Positions 61,009 through 64,000 of a DNA stretch of 64,000 nucleotides are shown here, piece after piece. The position numbers were made by a program, and so were the translations under genes. The DNA comes from Clostridiaceae bacterium. GTDB lineage: Bacteria; Bacillota; Clostridia; Lachnospirales; Lachnospiraceae. Numbering within the stretch: position 1 is the first letter of the stretch; every line of letters starts with the position of its first letter. The stretch lies in the NCBI GenBank assembly GCA_018378255.1, contig JAGZXV010000001.1:1-64000 (forward strand). The letters run 5' to 3'. The notes under the pieces are model-generated. The model saw only the letters and a program-made list of their open reading frames with translations. It did no database searches and was not told the origin of the DNA.

Positions 61009-62172
61009 ATGGCTTGTCAGTTTATAATGCCGAAACAGGTATTTATGGGAGAAGGCGCGTTGGAAATGAGCCGGACGGCTCTTCGGAATCTGGGAAAAAA
61101 AGCGCTTATTGTCACGGATCAGGTGATGGTTCAGCTTGGCAATGTGAAGAGGCTTACAGACATTCTGGATGAAATCAATGTAAACTATGCTTTGTATCAG
61201 GATATAAATGGTGAACCAACAGACCGGATGATAGAGGGGGGATTAGCGGTATATCAAAAAGAAGGATGTGACTGTTTAATCGCAGTCGGCGGAGGAAGCC
61301 CCATTGATTCCATGAAGGCAATCGGAGCGGTTGCGGGCAGCGGAGGAAAGATTTCCGATTACATGGGACGGGAAATTAAAGGCCCTGTTCCGCCTATGGC
61401 AGCAGTTCCCACAACGGCGGGAACCGGATCGGAGGCGACCCAGTTTACAATCATCACTGATACGGAAAAGGATATTAAGATGTTATTAAAAGGCGGCGTT
61501 CTGATGCCGGATATGGCAATTGTGGATCCTGTTTTTACGATGACGGCTCCGCCCAAGATCACTGCGGCCACAGGTCTGGACGCCCTGACCCACGCCATAG
61601 AAGCGTATACTTCCAGGAAGGTCAATTCCCTTTCCGATTTATATGCGCTTTCCGCTGTTAAGAGGATATTTAAGAATTTGTCTGTCTGTTTCCACGACGG
61701 TAGGAACCAGAATGCCAGAGAAGAGATGTCACTGGCCGCATTCGAAGCAGGAGTGGCTTTTAACAATTCTTCCGTCACGGTAGTACATGGTATGTCCCGG
61801 CCAATCGGGGCTTTATTCCACGTTGCCCACGGCATTTCCAACGCTATGCTGCTTAAAGCCTGTCTCAGCTATGTGATGGATGGGGCTTATGACAGGTTTG
61901 CAGAGCTTGGCAGGGCCTGCGGCGCGGCCCAAAGCGGTGATTCCGATCAGGAGGCAGCGGAAAAGTTCCTGACAGAGGTAGTGGCCCTTTGCAGAGAACT
62001 GGAGATACCGACGCTTTCCGGCTATGGAATTGATCAGACAGAATTTGTCCGTCTCATGGATAAAATGGCAGATGATGCTTTGGCTTCCGGAAGCCCCTCT
62101 AATACCAGAAAGGTCTTGGGAAAAGAGGATATCCTTAAGATCTATGCAGCTTTGTGGGAGGAAAATGCCTGA
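61009..62172 (+). CDS. Iron-containing alcohol dehydrogenase
   Basis: A 387-residue group III NAD(P)-dependent alcohol dehydrogenase. The dinucleotide motif is GGGSPIDSMKAIG (about residue 95). The iron ligands fall in PDMAIVDPVF, LDALTHAIEAYTS (about 193) and AHGISNAMLL (about 268). Members reduce aldehydes such as lactaldehyde, butyraldehyde or sugar-derived aldehydes. AGAGGAGG precedes the ATG. With a class II aldolase and a GntP permease downstream under a shared operator, it probably reduces the aldehyde released by the aldolase, as FucO does in fucose or rhamnose breakdown. The real substrate is unknown. Confidence 0.94.
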   Translation: MACQFIMPKQVFMGEGALEMSRTALRNLGKKALIVTDQVMVQLGNVKRLTDILDEINVNYALYQDINGEPTDRMIEGGLAVYQKEGCDCLIAVGGGSPIDSMKAIGAVAGSGGKISDYMGREIKGPVPPMAAVPTTAGTGSEATQFTIITDTEKDIKMLLKGGVLMPDMAIVDPVFTMTAPPKITAATGLDALTHAIEAYTSRKVNSLSDLYALSAVKRIFKNLSVCFHDGRNQNAREEMSLAAFEAGVAFNNSSVTVVHGMSRPIGALFHVAHGISNAMLLKACLSYVMDGAYDRFAELGRACGAAQSGDSDQEAAEKFLTEVVALCRELEIPTLSGYGIDQTEFVRLMDKMADDALASGSPSNTRKVLGKEDILKIYAALWEENA

Positions 62173-62218
62173 GGCACCAGGGAAAGAAAACAGCAGCGGC
62201 TTTTTGTGAAATGAATCA

Positions 62219-62262
62219 GCGGTAAAACAGGAATTGATTATATCCTGTTTTACCGCCTTTTT
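62219..62262 (+). terminator. Terminator after the ADH gene
   Basis: A perfect 14-base stem GCGGTAAAACAGGA/TCCTGTTTTACCGC, followed by CTTTTTATTT. It makes ADH and aldolase separate transcripts. Confidence 0.9.
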
Positions 62263-62413
62263 ATTTAAGCGGAGAATAAATGGCTGTGGAGCCGCTATGC
62301 CCTCAGCGCCGGCTTTTGCGGCCATTATCTGCTGCCGTATTCCTGTGTCTGGCATTTTTGTACAAAAGAGTAGCAAAAAAACTATAAAAAAATAACAAAA
62401 ATATAATAAGGTA

Positions 62414-62470
62414 TTGACAATTAACAATAATAGAACTAATATATAATCAAGAATTAACCAAAAGATAATT
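62414..62470 (+). promoter_or_regulatory. Aldolase promoter with putative DeoR operator
   Basis: TTGACA (62414-62419), 17 bases, TAATAT (62437-62442). The stretch TATAATCAAGAATTAACCA (62442-62460) matches the ADH promoter at 17 of 19 bases, followed by AAAGATAATT. Confidence 0.6.
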
Positions 62471-62510
62471 CAAATATATCCAATAGGTAATCAAAAGTGA
62501 GGTGAAAGAT

Positions 62511-63359
62511 ATGCTGGTTACGATGAAAGAACTGCTGGAGGAGGCATCCCGGTCCGGTAAAGCAGTGGGCGGCTTCAATGTAGGTAATATGGAGATGGTT
62601 GCCGGAGCGGTACAGGCAGCGGAGAAGACAGAAACTCCGGTTATTCTTCAGATAGCAGAGAAGCGGCTGCAGGCGTCTCCCCTCAATCTCATGGCTCCCA
62701 TGATGGTTCAGGCGGCGAAAGACGCTAAGGTGAAAGTTGCGGTCCATTTGGATCACGGGCTGACGTTTGAGGTGATAAAACAGGCGCTGGATTTTGGTTT
62801 TTCCTCAGTGATGTTCGATGGCTCAGAATATTCTTTAGAGGAGAATATCAGGAGAACAAAAGAAGTAAAAGAACTTGCAGCCCGGTATGGAGCGTCTCTT
62901 GAAGCGGAATTGGGAGCTGTAGGGGGGAATGAAGGAAACGGCGATAAGGCTGTCTCTTATACCAATCCCGACGATGCGGAGTTATTTTTCAACGCTGTAG
63001 GGATGGACGCCCTGGCGGTGGCTATAGGCAATGCCCATGGGCATTACACATCCGTTCCGCAGCTGAGGTTTGATGTGCTGGAAGAGATTCATCAGAGAAT
63101 CCGGGTGCCATTGGTGCTTCATGGCGGAAGCGGGATTTCATTTGAAGAGTTCCGGAAAACCATAGGGCATGGAATCCGTAAGATCAATATCGCGACTGCC
63201 AGCTTTGATGCGATGACAGAGGCGGACAGAGAGTATCTGGAAAAGAATCCGGATGGGAATTATTTTGGCTTGTCCTCGTCAGGAATCAGAGGGGTTTATG
63301 AAAATGTAATGAAACACATTCATGTATTTAACAATGAAAAACCATTAAAGGAATTATAA
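62511..63359 (+). CDS. Class II ketose-bisphosphate aldolase (GatY/KbaY/FbaA family)
   Basis: A 282-residue zinc aldolase. The zinc ligands are in VHLDHGLTFE (about residue 80), EAELGAVGGNEGNG (about 132) and AIGNAHGHY (about 175), with LHGGSGI (about 205) and NIATASFDAM for phosphate binding. It splits a ketose 1-phosphate or bisphosphate to dihydroxyacetone phosphate and an aldehyde. The ATG at 62511 was preferred over a GTG 9 bases upstream because GTGAGGTG is 7 bases from it. The same putative operator serves this gene and the ADH gene. Tagatose- or fructose-bisphosphate are usual substrates; the true one is not determined. Confidence 0.92.
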   Translation: MLVTMKELLEEASRSGKAVGGFNVGNMEMVAGAVQAAEKTETPVILQIAEKRLQASPLNLMAPMMVQAAKDAKVKVAVHLDHGLTFEVIKQALDFGFSSVMFDGSEYSLEENIRRTKEVKELAARYGASLEAELGAVGGNEGNGDKAVSYTNPDDAELFFNAVGMDALAVAIGNAHGHYTSVPQLRFDVLEEIHQRIRVPLVLHGGSGISFEEFRKTIGHGIRKINIATASFDAMTEADREYLEKNPDGNYFGLSSSGIRGVYENVMKHIHVFNNEKPLKEL

Positions 63360-63378
63360 AACCAGGAGGAAGAATGAT

Positions 63379-64000
63379 ATGATAGGGGTAATCGGAGTAT
63401 TTCTTGGATTAGCGGTGCTTATGTATCTGACCTATAAAGGATGGCATATGGGTTTGGTAACAATCGCTGCGGCATTGGTCGTTATTGTTTGTAATGGCAT
63501 GGGGATTTGGAATGGGCTTGCGGAAGCCTATGCTACGGCATTTAAAAACTTCGCGGGAACCTGGTTTTTAATGCTGATTTTAGGCGCTACATTTGGTAAA
63601 ATTATGGAAGAATCAGGAGCGGCGGCCTCCATTTCTAATTTTATTGTGGGAAAACTGGGGAAGAAACGGATTGTGCTGATTGTTCTCATCACAACGGCGA
63701 TTCTGGCATATGGCGGAATCAGCGTGTTTGTCATCATGTTTACCATGTATCCGTTTTGTATGGCACTGTTTAAAGAGGCCGATATTCCGAAAAAGCTGTT
63801 TCCGGCCATGTCAATTTGTATGGCAGGAACAACATGTATGACATTTTTCCCGGGGTCTCCATCCGTACCGAACCTGGTGCCTACGGAATATCTGGGAACC
63901 ACGATCTATGCGGCTCCGGTCATCGGCATCATCGGCGGATTGTTTGTTTTTGTTCTGGATTATCTGTTCCTGACACACTGCATTAAAAAATGTGCTGAAA
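63379..64000 (+). CDS. GntP-family gluconate/organic-acid permease (partial, runs off the window)
   Basis: The first 207 residues of a membrane permease: VFLGLAVLMYLTYKGWHMG, WFLMLILGATFGKIMEESGAA (split), GGISVFVIMFTMYPFCMALF, and TCMTFFPGSPSVPNLVPTEYLGT (split). The FFPGSPSVPN block and the K-I-ME-SG loop are typical of GntP-type H+ symporters for gluconate and related acids. AGGAGG lies 6 bases before the ATG; an ATG 5 bases earlier is out of frame and stops at once. It follows the aldolase gene by 19 bases, so it imports the substrate of this pathway. The reading frame is still open at base 64000. Confidence 0.9.
   Translation, partial: MIGVIGVFLGLAVLMYLTYKGWHMGLVTIAAALVVIVCNGMGIWNGLAEAYATAFKNFAGTWFLMLILGATFGKIMEESGAAASISNFIVGKLGKKRIVLIVLITTAILAYGGISVFVIMFTMYPFCMALFKEADIPKKLFPAMSICMAGTTCMTFFPGSPSVPNLVPTEYLGTTIYAAPVIGIIGGLFVFVLDYLFLTHCIKKCAE

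Overview
The window looks like chromosome of a spore-forming, strictly anaerobic gut Firmicute of the Lachnospiraceae (Clostridium cluster XIVa) type. The evidence is strong AGGAGG ribosome-binding sites, TTGACA/TATAAT promoters, Spo0A-type and SpoIIE-type domains, [FeFe]-hydrogenases, a flavin reductase-rubredoxin fusion, and many sugar ABC transporters with LacI, GntR and DeoR regulators. The species cannot be named from this stretch. No prophage, transposon, CRISPR array or rRNA operon was seen.

Layout. 1-1.7 kb: end of a sugar ABC transporter and a flavin reductase/rubredoxin. 1.7-10 kb: a small membrane protein, then rpoB-rpoC on their own promoter. 10-18 kb: a pectin/rhamnogalacturonan locus (GH28, GH105, ABC importer, LacI regulator) with palindromic operators. 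18-27.5 kb: a Fur-controlled FeoB-associated microprotein, a heparinase II/III-family protein, an Asn/Ser/Gln-rich small protein, then a housekeeping run (rhodanese, two MJ0936-type phosphodiesterases, an RlmL-like methyltransferase, a papain-like protease, an RdgB-type pyrophosphatase) and uxuA. 27.5-36.7 kb: tRNA-Pro/tRNA-Gly, then a tripartite tricarboxylate (TTT) transporter with three signal-less sulfatases and a LacI-type regulator. 36.7-43 kb: a complete fructosamine (Amadori product) locus in the order frlB-O-N-M-D plus a GntR regulator. 43.1-43.7 kb: five tRNA genes on the minus strand.

43.9-50 kb is an accessory stretch. It holds an SOS-box small gene, a HTH regulator divergent from a stand-alone Spo0A DNA-binding domain, a repeat-bearing DUF4397 protein, a probable yybP-ykoY (Mn2+) riboswitch ahead of an unknown gene and a YccF gene, an oxidoreductase, a YbjQ protein, structured non-coding DNA and tRNA-Ala. 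50-54.7 kb: an SPFH/flotillin-like protein and a NitT/TauT-type ABC importer with a structured, probably attenuated leader. 54.7-59.5 kb: an operon with a [2Fe-2S] protein, a PAS-bearing sensory [FeFe]-hydrogenase, a SpoIIE/PP2C phosphatase and a catalytic-type [FeFe]-hydrogenase. 60-64 kb: a DeoR regulator with iron alcohol dehydrogenase, class II aldolase and a GntP-type permease (cut by the window end), whose two promoters share a duplicated operator-like sequence.

Together the genes describe a fermenter that scavenges plant and host polysaccharide fragments, sulfated small molecules and Amadori products, and disposes of electrons as H2. The best candidates for undescribed biology are the TTT-sulfatase locus, the SOS-box microprotein, the riboswitch-controlled unknown/YccF pair, the orphan structured leader at 54.5 kb, and a dispersed palindromic repeat seen at three sites. 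All family calls come from reading the translations by eye; no database search was run.
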